This document shows positions 22,901 to 32,861 of a DNA stretch of 64,000 nt, piece after piece (the stretch's first letter is position 1; each line of letters begins with the position of its first letter). The stretch is from assembly GCA_014529385.2 (NCBI GenBank), contig CM043957.1, forward strand, positions 69,222,503-69,286,502, written 5' to 3'. Below the pieces are notes generated by a model that ran no database searches, was not told the origin of the DNA, and saw nothing but the letters and a program-made list of their open reading frames with translations. The position numbers and the translations under genes are program-made. This DNA is from Adiantum capillus-veneris. Its lineage: Eukaryota; Streptophyta; Polypodiopsida; Polypodiales; Pteridaceae.

Positions 22901-25080
22901 TGTGAGTCTACTAATAATTCAAACTTTTGATGCTTTGAAGAAAGTATATTGAATGGTTTTTCAATTTCATTTTTTGGTGGATTCAAGCTGGCTTCGTCGG
23001 GAGGGTCTCCTTGCTAGGGTATTTGATAGAGCATCGCAGTTGGTGACAGATATGTTGGGCACATGTGGAGATGTTGTATTGTCACCTGATTCTATTGTGA
23101 TATTCTACTTTGAGGAGATAAAACTCGAGGCAAGGCCTTATCTCTTTCCTTTGGAGGTGTCTTTGGAAATGAGAACAAAAGATGTTGATAAACAAGCCCT
23201 CAAAAAGATAGACACTTTGTGTATGGCTGCACAGAGATTAGCATACAGGTACTTTTGTTGTCATATTGCAATGCAATTTATTTTATTTACATATGTGCAA
23301 AAATAATGTATGAATTGCGTTTTTTGTCAAGATTCTTGGCTTTTTTGGTGTCTCGAAAGATTCTTCTTTTGATTCCACTACTTGCCAGAAAGTGGACACA
23401 ATTGAACTTACTCGATTCATGCGTGTATTCGGAGAAATTGCATAAGCTTTCTTCATGGGAGATTGAAGCTTGTCCTTGGTGGATTGACATGGAGAAAGGC
23501 CATGTGCTGGCTCGTGAGAGAGACCTTAGAGATTCCATTCTTAGAGATGGAGCTTCTGATGTCAATCGAGCTTGTTCTGTGCCAGCTGCATTGGGTGATG
23601 TGCTTCCAGCACGCCCAACAATGCAATCAACACAGTCATCTTCAGGTATCGCAGAAAATTATTATTTGCATGTTTTGTCTTGACATATATAAACTTTGTA
23701 TTATTAAAGTATTTTCGTTGAAAAGGGTTGTCTCGAAAAGGGAAGGAAGCTATAGCAGACACTACTGCAGTAGATGGTTTGATGAAGGAAGCTATGCCAT
23801 TATCACATGGTTGTACTATCACTTGCAATTATGATCCACATTATACTTCATGGTCGATTACATGAATTTTTTATCTAATTTTGAACAATTTATTTCTCAG
23901 ATATTGGTGGATCTTCTCGATTGTGTCGTGTCTTTTCCTTTGATTATCCAGATGATGTTATGATGCATGGCCAAACTAGTCATGATTTTGATCGATGTAT
24001 AGCTGTCACCGGAGATTACATTGCCATTTCTGGAGATTTTTCACTGGGAGTTAGGTCTCCATCTTGGTCTTTGGTTCATGAGCATATGCTCAAGGCCCGC
24101 CAAAGAGATCTTGTTTATAGGCGAAGTGGCAAGTCAGTTGTGTGGGCTGCAGATTTCATTTTCCTGGACCTTCCTTATGGAGGTTTGATTAGTGGCTATG
24201 GTGTCAATCCTATGTGGGATAGGATCACAGAGGATCATGTTCGCGCAGGAATTCATCTCGCATGGAACACCTTATCGGACACTGGATGGTTGTTAATCAT
24301 GGTCTCTTTTACGGGTTTGTAGCCTTTACCACTTTGAAGTACGTATTTGGAGTTCACATTTGAAAGTCATTACTCATTCATGTGGTTAATTTCATTTTAG
24401 GTGATTCACTTCGATGGGTGGAGAGGTTTAGCATTGCTTCCGACATGCAGATTTATCGACGGATAGTGGTGCTCCATCATACTCCCTTCGGCTACATGGA
24501 GACAGGAGGAGAAAGAGTTGAGGTGATCATTATTTCTGATTTGTTGTTATCTTATACTTTTATTTAAGGTGTGTTTCCTTTGCAAAAGAAAAATAACATT
24601 TCTTTTATTGTATGTGTGTAGTTTGAGACCTCGATGTTGTACATGGTGCATCGACGGGGTCCAACGCCGCCCATTTACATAGCTGAGAGCATGCCTTGTT
24701 TTCGAGCACTTGGCATGAGACCTACAGATTTTATCATGCAGCACTATATCCCGGATACCTCGATATCCATTTTCGCAGCTGGGGTACCTTGGCGTGGAGC
24801 ATTGCAATGGAGCACCTCATTTTTGGGTGCTTTTGTAGAGATGTTGTGCAGGAGTAGAGGCATTTGCTTGGAGTTTGGGTGCGGAACGGCACCTATGTTG
24901 GTGGCATGTGCGGCTTCAGGGCGAGTGTGTGGTTCTTTGGACACTGATGAAAGTATTATTACAGGTTTTTTGCAGCCTATGTTACGTAGCAAAAAGCGGA
25001 ATAGAGAGGATTCTTTAGTTCCTACAGATTTGGAGAATGAGGGTGATAGGCCTATGGGTGGGAACCCTTTTGATGACTAG
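19923..25080 (+). pseudogene. ParB-like / beta-class DNA amino-methyltransferase gene, 12 exons
   Basis: Exons, all GT-AG: 19,923-20,026; 21,216-21,718; 21,804-22,071; 22,167-22,374; 22,458-22,592; 22,681-22,901; 22,988-23,248; 23,332-23,645; 23,726-23,809; 23,901-24,314; 24,401-24,522; 24,622-25,080. Phases agree at every junction, giving 1,030 residues. The start ATG lies in aacaATGGCG, a good plant context. The N-terminus is Arg/Ser/Pro-rich. A ParB-like segment has VWEGNHRTVAW near residues 240-250. Methyltransferase motif IV is DLPYG (789-793) followed by WDRI; motif I is LEFGCGT (961-967), then LDTDE. Motif IV before motif I marks the beta class (N6-adenine or N4-cytosine); an Asp-first motif favours adenine, but this is not decisive. 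A basic KKRNRE patch near the C-terminus could aid nuclear entry. Stops TGA (20,004-20,006) and TAG (21,869-21,871) break it; each could come from CGA or CAG. Confidence 0.8.
20230..20560. repeat. GC-rich hairpin-forming repeats in intron 1 of the methyltransferase gene
   Basis: About four copies of ggacctgcRgcggYgcaRat followed by gYctgcggacctgc lie at about 20,236, 20,351, 20,428 and 20,500. They are joined by AT-rich spacers such as aatatcattWgcttggctaa. In each copy gcaga/tctgc and ggacctgc-type words could pair as a hairpin. The surrounding first intron is 1,189 bp, far longer than the other ten. Confidence 0.8.
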
Positions 25081-25399
25081 TGAGGCTCCCATCCCATAGC
25101 TGGACTTTTTTAACACTTTTGGACACTCTATGTGTGTTTTGGTTTTCCTATTTCATTGTGTGTTTAATGATCTCTAAGTATGCCTTGGATTTAATATTGC
25201 TTAGATGGTTGTGAAGAAGGATCTCATTACACTAATTGATTAGTTTATAATTTTTTTTTTTTTTTTGTGAAGTATATTGCCCGTCTACGTTGAAGCAGAG
25301 GCGAGACGAATGGCATCAGATAATCGCTTTGATTTACAACTTCTCCAACAACCTCACATTCACAATATTTTTGTTGATGATGAGTGTGACTCTTCATAG

Positions 25400-25900
25400 G
25401 AGGATGTTTTCTTCATAGAAGTATCAATTTGCAAATTTTGCCATATACTCTTCTTGATAATTTTGCAATGTAAAATTAGCATTTTCTTCAACGTTAAAAG
25501 AGAATGGTCACACCTTTAGATATATTTTTCATTTTAGTTTTGTATGAATGTGTTGTATTAAAAATTTAGAACCGAGGATTGCATTTCAAAGAGGTTCTCT
25601 TTGCTTTTGAACTCGTTCCATTTCCTAAAATTTTAGTATGTTTGGGTTTACTATTGCAAGATGGTCCTGAAGGATCTCACCTATAGAAGTTGTTTCAATT
25701 CAAAAATTTTGCAATGTACTCTTTTTGTAAATTTGCAATGTAAAATTCTTGTGTGCCTCAAGGTTGAAAGATTAATGGTTTGATCTTTGGATACATTATA
25801 TTTGTCAATCTGTATCAATGTGTTGTGTTAAAAAGTTAGAACCAAGGATTGCATTTGAAAGAGGTTCTCTATGCTTTCGAACTCGCTCGATTTTTTCAAT
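25400..25900. repeat. Subterminal tandem repeats, right end of MULE (2 x about 260 bp)
   Basis: Two diverged units each contain ttttgcaatgtaaaatt, a gttgaaag-type word, aatgtgttgtRttaaaaa, ttagaaccRaggattgcatt and gaggttctctWtgctttYga. They lie just inside the right inverted repeat. Earlier related words (gaaggatctcaYYta) start near 25,216. Confidence 0.85.
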
Positions 25901-25936
25901 CGCTCGAAATATTTCGCTCGCCTTCTCGCGATACTC
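25877..25936 (-). repeat. Right terminal inverted repeat of the MULE (degenerate)
   Basis: It is the reverse-complement partner of 15,591-15,650. It contains three copies of a CGCTCG/TCGCTCG word and ends ...GCGATACTC directly before GGGGTTGAA. Confidence 0.65.
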
Positions 25937-25945
25937 GGGGTTGAA
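25937..25945. repeat. Candidate 9-bp target-site duplication, right copy (GGGGTTGAA)
   Basis: Identical to 15,582-15,590 and immediately outside the right inverted repeat. Copia gag resumes directly after it. Confidence 0.65.
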
Positions 25946-28900
25946 CAGGTTTTTATTGCAGCTCAAAGAAAGCAATGTAACCACTTCTTGCGAGTGGAGA
26001 AACTTTTGTTCCTAATGCTTCTGCTAGTAGCACTTTGTCTGGCAATTGTGGTGATAAGGGCAAAAAGAATATGTGTTTTCATTATTGTAAAGATTATGAT
26101 CACTTGATCTAGCAGTGTCCGAAATTGAAGGCAAAAGAGGCTTAGAAGAAAGAGGCTGGATCCACTACAGGGTCCAATACAAGTGCAGCGATTGTAGAGT
26201 CTTCTGTCCAAGGATATTGTGATGTTGATGTTGATGCAGAATGGGCATTTAGTGCAGAGTGCACTTATGATCCTATTGTCCATGATGCATGTATGTCAGT
26301 TGCTTCAGATTCACATGTGTGGTATTTTGATAGTGGTGCTACAAAGCACATTACCTCACATCGTGATTTTTTTACCTCTATTAAGTCTGTCCCTCATGGG
26401 AATATGGTGACTTGTGCCAACAATACCTCTTATCATGTTCAAGGAGTTGGAAAGATTGTGCTTACTGTTGCAAATGGTAGTTCTTTCACACTTGTTGATG
26501 CATTCTGGGATTAGAAAGAACCTTTTGTCTGCATCTGCACTTGCTAGACTTGGTCTTGTAGTCAGATTTGTGGATCACAGATGTACAGTTCATGATCTCA
26601 GTTTTGGTGATGAAATTGTTGCATCTGGACTTTTGTGTCGTGGGTTGTATAAGATCGCTTTGTATGACAAGTGTGGACAAAATTGTGCAAATGCAGTTGC
26701 AGATTCAAGGGTTGTTTCAGATGCAAAACCATGGCATGCATGTTTTGGACATCTAAATTTTTCCACTTTGCTATGTTTGCAGAAATTCGATATGTTAGCT
26801 TCTTTGTCGCCTCTTGAAGCACCTGTCAAACATGTTTGTGAAGGCTGTATTTTGGGTAAAATGCAGCGTGCTGAGTTTCCAAAGGATGGGTCAGTTTGTG
26901 CTACATGCAGATTGCAACTTGTGCACAGTGATGTTTGTGGGCCTGTGCAAACTCCGTCCTTAGGGAATTACTTGTACTTTGTGACTTTCATGGATGACTA
27001 CTCCAGGCATGCATGGGTATATCCGTTGAAAGCTAAGTCCGAAGTGTTTATGTGCTTCAACCAATTTCTTGTTATGGCTGAAAATGTCTCAAAATGTACT
27101 ATGGGCACCCTCCATTTCGATCGAGGGGGGAGTATATGTCTCATGAATTTAATGTATTTCTGGCTAGTTGTGGGATAAAACACCAATGTACAGTGTCGTA
27201 TACACCTCAACAAAATGGTGTTGCTGAGAGGAAAAATGGGTCCCTTAGGAAAATTGCACGATGTATGGTCAATGAGTCAAGATTTACCACATTCCTTTTG
27301 GCTCGAGGTTGTCATGTGTGCCACTTATGTACTCAACAGGTGTCCTACAAAAGCATTGCAGTCTATGACTCCATATGAAGCATGGCATGATAGAACGCCA
27401 TCTATTGAGCACATGCGTGTTTTTGGCTGTTTGGCTTATGGTTTAGTGCCACAAGCGCAACGCAAAAAATTGGATGATAAGGCTGTCAAATGTATTTTTG
27501 GTGGTTATAGTGCTGAAAGCAAAGGTTATAGTTTGTATCATCCACAAACAAAGAGTATTTTGGTCTCACGTGATGTTGTGTTGTGGAAGAATCTGTTCAG
27601 CCTTTGATGTCATGTACTAGAGATAGTAATGTAAGCTCACAAGACATTTATGACAGTTTGTTGCCTCTTTTCAGTGGTGGAAATTCGAATGTAAATTCAA
27701 ATGAGGCAAATGTACAACCTATGGGGGTTTTAGAAAATGTTATAGATCAGCCTATTACTGATGCAGATATACTTGATGTACTTGATGAGGAAATGATTGA
27801 AATGAGCAAGCAAGAGGTATGCCAAAATGGCTGGTGCACACTTTGCGTGACAGTAAATTGGATGCACCTTTGTCTAGTCGTACTCGTTCATGTTCTCACC
27901 ATGCCTCTTATGCATTAGAGTGTTATGCTTTGGCTGTGTCTAGCTTAAGTGATATAGAGGAACCTCTATCTTTTGATGAAGCACAAAATTCAAAAAATCG
28001 GATGGCTGTCTTGCAATCAAAATATGATGCACTTATAGAAAATGACACGTGGAATTTATGTGATTTGCCTCCTGGTAAAAAGGCCATTGGTACAAAGTGG
28101 GTTTACAAGGTGAAACGCAAGCCAGATGGTGAGGTTGATCGCCATAATGCTCGACTTGTTGCAAAAGGATATGCGCAGTAGAAAGGCATAGATTATGAAG
28201 AAACTTTTCCTCCCACTTGTCGTATGACTACTGTTCGTTTTCTATGTGCATTGGCAGCTCATTTTGGTTGGGATGTACATCAATCCGATATTATGATGCT
28301 TTCTTGAATAGTGACAATTTTGAGGATGTAATGCAACCTCATGGTTTTGTCAAGAAAGGACAAGAGGACAAAGTGTGAAGATGTAATAAGGCTTTGTACG
28401 GGCTGAAGCAATCTCCTCGTGCTTGGTATGAGAAATCTGACACTCATTTGGTCAAACGAGGATTTCGTAACAGTCCAACAGAAAGCACATTGTATGTCAA
28501 GCGTGAGGGCGATGTACTTCTCATTGTTGTTCTTTATGTGAATGATTTGCTGATCACTGGTCCCAATGAGGCACATATTGTTGAATTTAAGGCCGATTTG
28601 AATGCTACTTTCAAGATGAAAGATTTGGGGTTGTTGCATCATTACTTGGGTATACAGTTTAAGCAGTGTAATGGTGGTATTGCCTTGTGTAAGAAAAGTT
28701 ACATAGAGACATTGCTATGTAAGTTTGGACTTGAGGATTGCAAACCTATTGCCACTCCCATGGAAACAGGTTTGAAGTTGAGCCTACATGATGTTGGTGA
28801 TACTGTTGATGTCACTCTTTACCAAACTAGTGTTGGCTGCCTCATTTATGTATGCAACACGAGGCCGGATATTCAATTTGCAGTCTCACAGGTCAGCAAA

Positions 28901-29090
28901 TTTATGCATGGCCCAGGGTCTAAGCATTGGCAGGCAGTCAAGAGGTTTTTTCGCTACTTGAGTGGCGCTTTGCATCTTGGATTGTTTTATCCCAAGGGGG
29001 GATCATTGCCGCGAGATTTACATGCTTTTTCAGATTCAGATTGGGCTAGTTGTTATGACACCCGAGTGTCCACAAGTGGTTTTTGTTTCA
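25946..29090 (+). pseudogene. Ty1/copia gag-pol: zinc knuckle, protease, integrase, reverse transcriptase
   Basis: It resumes in gag with the CCHC knuckle CFHYCKDYDHLI-QC (about 26,070-26,120; an in-frame TAG lies inside). The aspartic protease follows with WYFDSGATKHITSH (about 26,320). Integrase comes next: HACFGH and CEGC zinc residues (about 26,735-26,850), core residues in HSDVCGP, FMDDYSR and SYTPQQNGVAERKN. RT then has GTKWVYKVKRKPDGEVDRHN (about 28,090), MYGLKQSPRAWY (about 28,395) and a catalytic box reading YVNDLL instead of YVDDL (about 28,540). RNase H begins with SDSDWASCYDT and is cut at 29,090 by a solo LTR. At least five frameshifts or stops occur. The missing central part of gag was lost at the gypsy/MULE insertion. 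Confidence 0.93.
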
Positions 29091-30104
29091 TGTAATGGAA
29101 ATGGCCTATGAACTTTGAGAGTAGCGGAATTAGGAAATTAAGTGAAGCACTTTTGAGAGATTACTTTGTGAGCATAGCGCGTGAACTTAATTGATGGTAG
29201 CAACATAAAAATGGTACTTAGTTAACTTGGCATTAACAATACTTTTGCAAGAGAGAGAGAGTTTAGAGAACATGACAATAGTTGAGGACCAGATTCATAT
29301 GGATCCGGTTCCCCCTCCAATAGGCATTTGTATTATAGTTTCTTCCATCAAGAGAGACTTGGTACAATAAAATCTTTGTGTTCCTTGTGACTTACGTGAT
29401 GCAATGAAGATGGAAAGCTTCATGCATCACAAGCATAACATAAACTTGTAGAAAGCATTAACTATCCCAAGCCTCAGTCCCAAGGCCTCAAACACCTTCA
29501 AAGGTGGAGAGAGCTAGCGGGGAATGAGGGTAGGGAAGAGGATAAAGAAACATTCCATAGGAGAAAGAAATAGTTCCTCACTTATCATTATTCTTCTTGC
29601 TAGAATACATAATAGCATAGTAATGGAGATGGAGAAGATGGCAAGCTTAAGCATTGAAGCATGGCTCTTGGTTGAATTTGCATTCCATAGCCAAGAGTGT
29701 TGATGTAGGCTCTCACTTCTCACAAGCTTGGAGAAGGAGGTGGTGTTCCGCAACTTTCACCAAGTGAGAATGCCCCTTCCTTGACTTTTCTTCATGCTGC
29801 AAGCTCATTGGACCCCTCTCCCACTAGCCAATCACATGCAGCATGCAGTCAAGTACATGGGTAGTCTTTTGACAAGTGTCCTCCTTACCCCTTAGAGAGA
29901 GAGAGAGCTCGACAATATCTAGATATTTGTTGGATGAAGTAGAAGCTCATTGGACCCCTCTTTAGCCCAACCAATAACATTCAAGCACACCATGTGGTTA
30001 AGCTTAGTGAGAGTTTGACATATGTCCCATGTGCCCTTTTAGAAAAGGGGTGCCCCTTGGGTGAGTGGAAGGTTAGGTCAAAGATTTCCCTAACTTTGGG
30101 ACTT

Positions 30105-30330
30105 TTATGCATAGGAAGATTCTCAAGAAACTTCCTCATTAAGTGTGTAGGGTCTAGGGTCTCTTTTTGACTCAAGCATCTTACCCCCCATGCATAGGAA
30201 GCTTCTCAAGCAACTTCCTCATTAAGTGTGTAGAGTCTCTTTTTGACTCAAGCATCTTACCCCCCATGCATAGGAAGCTTCTCAAGCAACTTCCTCATTA
30301 AGTATGACAAGTACCTCAAGTACCTTAGTC
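30105..30330. repeat. Tandem repeats (about 77 bp x 3) in solo LTR copy 2
   Basis: Three copies of gcataggaagMttctcaagM followed by aacttcctcattaagt lie at about 30,110, 30,193 and 30,268. The first two also carry ctctttttgactcaagcatc. Confidence 0.88.
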
Positions 30331-30369
30331 ATCAAGCATGACAAGCACCTTAGGTGGAGTTCCCACCTC

Positions 30370-30615
30370 AAGCTTTGCCTAAGGTCAAAGGCAAGTTTAG
30401 GTCGGGTTCCCACCTCAAGCACACCCCTAGCTTGCTTAAGGTCAAAGACAAGTCTAGGTCGGGTTCCTACCTCAAGCTCAGCCCTAGCTTGCCTAAGGTC
30501 AAAGGAAAGTTTAGGTCGGGTTCCCACCTCAAGCACAACCCTAGCTTGCTTAAGGTCAAAGACAAGTTTAGGTCGGGTTTCCACCTCAAGCTCAGCTCTA
30601 GCTTACTTAAGGTCA
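30370..30615. repeat. Minisatellite, four 57-58-bp units in an A-B-A-B pattern, in solo LTR copy 2
   Basis: Units contain aaggtcaaaggcaagt, ggtcgggttcccacctcaag and cctagcttgc. Alternate units share private variants (cacaccc/cttgctt versus ctcagccc/cttgcct), so a 115-bp dimer has duplicated. Open frames across it are by-products of the period. Confidence 0.9.
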
Positions 30616-30870
30616 AAGGACTTTTAACACTAACCATTGGAGGTCTTTAATGAAGCTAACCCTAAGGTCTTTTAAGCTCCATTAGTTAACCTTGCTCTTT
30701 GACAGACCATCTCTCATTTGGGCCCCTTTACCATTGGCCCCGTCTTGAGATAGATTCGTAAGCACATGTCTATATTCTAACCCTTGTACCCATTTATTAT
30801 CCCACATTAAATGATCAGTTTAATATGAGAAAATCATTTAGGTTGGTTAGATATTAGATATTTAATGACA

Positions 30871-31365
30871 TTTCATGCTTGGCAGTTCATGTATTTCATG
30901 GTTGAGCAAGAAGCAACCTACTGTGGCCACTTCTAGTTGTGAGGCTGAGTACTGGGCACACAACTGCGGTTGAGTGTGTATGGCTCAGACGCCGTATGGC
31001 TAATTTGGGTGTTGGACACGACATTGCCAACATCATCTACACTCACAGTCAAAGCGCATTGGTAGTTGCGAGGAACCCAGTTTTTCATGCTCGCACAAAG
31101 CACATTGAAGTGCATTACCACTATGTCAGGGAGAGGCTCTCAAGAGATCAACTTGGCTTATGTGCCAACACAGGACAACCTTGTAGATCTTTCCACAAAG
31201 GCATTGTCTCATGAGACATTCGAAGCTTTCTGCAAAGCTTTGGGCTTGCTCCCCTTTGTGGACTCTGAGTACAAGATTACCCTTGAGCTATCCCCGAATG
31301 CATCTCCATCAACCCTCCTCCCTTTTATAAAACCATGGATGTATATTCTCTATGTTGGGTTTTGA
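30871..31365 (+). pseudogene. Ty1/copia RNase H C-terminal part
   Basis: This continues RNase H after the solo LTR: SWLSKKQPTVATSSCEAEYW, then WLRRRMANLGVG, then HIEVHYHYVRE and VPTQDNLVDLSTKAL. The final residues are LGLLPFVD plus an extension that stops at 31,363-31,365. Stops and frameshifts interrupt it. No 3' LTR follows, so the element is truncated here. Confidence 0.9.
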
Positions 31366-31862
31366 AATGCATACTTAATTGCATGCCAGAGCCAGCTGAT
31401 GCGGAGCAAAGAGCCTTTGTAAAAAAATACATAGAACACTAGATTTAGGCAAAGATATAAATCCTTAAAACCGACCTTCAGCTTTTGATTTGTCTCTTTG
31501 TATAAATAGAGCCCATATAGCTGGCATACCTTAACTTCCTCTTCAAGTTGCATCAAACGTGTTGTTTGCATCTCAAGTGTCCTCTTGAGATTCTCATTCT
31601 CAACAACAGGAACCCTTAGTGTGCCATTCTCCAGTGCTCGTAAGTCTTTACCTTGCTTATTTATGGTCTCTTGCAACGATATCGAGTATGCCCTACTTAT
31701 GGTTTTTGATGTCGTTGGTTGAATGGTTGGGTTGCTATCTCTACACTTTGGAGATTTTGGATCATTTTCTACAATGGTCGTGGACCATGTTGAAGAAGAA
31801 GAAGAACCCTTGTGAGTGCCGGAAGACGTTGTATGTAAAATAGGAGATGAGATGAGAGTCAA
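31350..31862 (-). CDS. Hypothetical ORF with coiled-coil segment
   Basis: This is a 170-residue minus-strand frame. Residues 1-60 are Ser/Thr-rich. Residues about 65-112 form a likely coiled coil (INKQGKDLRALENG, ENENLKRTLEMQTTRLMQLEEEVK). Directly after that segment the DNA reads aag|GTATGCC, a plausible splice donor at about 31,531, so the rest of the frame may be intron. I recognise no family. It could be an exon of a captured or decayed host gene or part of an unrecognised transposon. The ATG may not be the true start. Confidence 0.3.
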   Translation of the reverse strand: MTLISSPILHTTSSGTHKGSSSSSTWSTTIVENDPKSPKCRDSNPTIQPTTSKTISRAYSISLQETINKQGKDLRALENGTLRVPVVENENLKRTLEMQTTRLMQLEEEVKVCQLYGLYLYKETNQKLKVGFKDLYLCLNLVFYVFFYKGSLLRISWLWHAIKYAFQNPT

Positions 31863-32005
31863 CTTCTCAGATCCTGCTCACTTTAGAAATGCTGCTGCAA
31901 AAAACCCTTCCATAACTCAAAAGTTTTATGCTTTAGAAGTTATAGATCATCCAAATCGGATTTCTGATGAAGAAGTTATGATCAAAAGAGTGAACTGTCT
32001 ACTAT

Positions 32006-32066
<61 letters not shown>

Positions 32067-32130
32067 GGTGCCACATGTAGACAAGATTATTATGGCAAGC
32101 TTTTGCATTGGGGAGGGAGAGCCCCAGTAG
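31816..32130 (+). CDS. Hypothetical ORF interrupted by a GA array
   Basis: A 104-residue frame overlaps the previous ORF on the opposite strand. Before the (AG)n tract it reads a non-repetitive stretch including KNPSITQKFYALEVIDHPN, and after it VDKIIMASFCIGEGEPQ. The R-E repeat between is the microsatellite. The non-repetitive part looks more protein-like than most frames here, but I recognise no domain. Low confidence that it is expressed. Confidence 0.2.
32009..32064. repeat. (AG)n microsatellite
   Basis: About 55 bp of AG dinucleotides. Confidence 0.98.
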
Positions 32131-32269
32131 TAGTTTGCAAATGCGTGCTTGCCGGAGGTGTAAGGCATGAAGACGCATGCTGAGTCTGGCAAGAACACAA
32201 CTTTGTCCTCTAATGAAGAGGCCACGTTTGCAAGTTATATGGGAGCACTTGGAGCCCATATTACTACAT

Positions 32270-32287
32270 CTCTCTCTCTCTCTCTAT
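32270..32287. repeat. Short (TC)n run
   Basis: About 18 bp of TC. It is the only clear pyrimidine-oriented run of this kind of 16 bp or more that I saw on the plus strand. Confidence 0.9.
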
Positions 32288-32620
32288 GACTACTATGTCT
32301 TTCATGGTCGCTTCTTCGGCCTGCCCAAAGGGATTGCTTGTAGATAGTGCTGGCATGTCTAAGCTAAGAAAATCCATATAGCATTGACGGAGTTGGTGGA
32401 GTCATACTAGTGGTAAATAAAATATCATGGATCATGGAATTTGCTTCTAAATAAGAATGTGTACGGAGGCTGTCGCGAGTAGACGATAATTGGATCAGCA
32501 ATACACCATGTGCATAGCATGAGCGAGGCATGTGATTGGAAACTAGGCTACAAGTGGGTGCTACTTTCTTAATCGAGACGACCTACGGATGTGTTCCCCT
32601 CCAGATAGGAAAGTAGGCAG

Positions 32621-32771
<151 letters not shown>

Positions 32772-32861
32772 CTGCTCCTCTCTTTTTTTCTCCCAATATC
32801 GAGCACACATACTAACATAATGGTAACTATGATATTAAAATCAATAGGAGTGAATATACTC

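Larger units (their letters stand above)
15591..25936. mobile_element. MULE DNA transposon (10.3 kb) carrying transposase and ParB-methyltransferase genes
   Basis: The boundaries come from an identical 9-bp flanking repeat and from inverted ends. The left end begins GAGGGATCCC and the reversed right end begins GAGTATCGCG. Both then show CGAGC-AAATAT, CGAGC and TCGAGCGA at matching distances within the first 60 bp. The ends are degenerate, roughly two thirds identical. Subterminal tandem repeats lie inside both ends (15,667-16,110; about 25,400-25,900). Inside are two divergent genes: an intronless transposase on the minus strand and a 12-exon methyltransferase on the plus strand. MULEs often carry accessory genes beside the transposase, but I know of none with a ParB-methyltransferase. 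Both genes hold premature stops, so this copy is not autonomous. Confidence 0.75.
29091..30870. mobile_element. Solo LTR, copy 2 (1,780 bp), inserted in copia RNase H
   Basis: It begins TGTAATGGAAATGG and ends TTTAATGACA. The flanking 5-bp repeat tttca is perfect (29,086-29,090 and 30,871-30,875). Removing the element with one repeat restores the RNase H frame ...GFCFMLGSSCISWLSKKQ. It shares both ends and most internal blocks with the element at 10,473-12,063. The perfect target duplication makes it a later arrival than copy 1. No internal region is present, hence solo LTR. Confidence 0.95.

Noticed and set aside
30282-30650. Repeat-protein-like frames (KVKGKFRSGSHLKH units) in solo LTR copy 2
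   Set aside because: The unit is a non-coding minisatellite of 57-58 bp inside an LTR; open frames appear on both strands because of the period.
31353-31361. tgttgggtt as the start of the copia 3' LTR
   Set aside because: It matches only the first nine bases of the 5' LTR, is not preceded by a purine-rich tract, and diverges at once.
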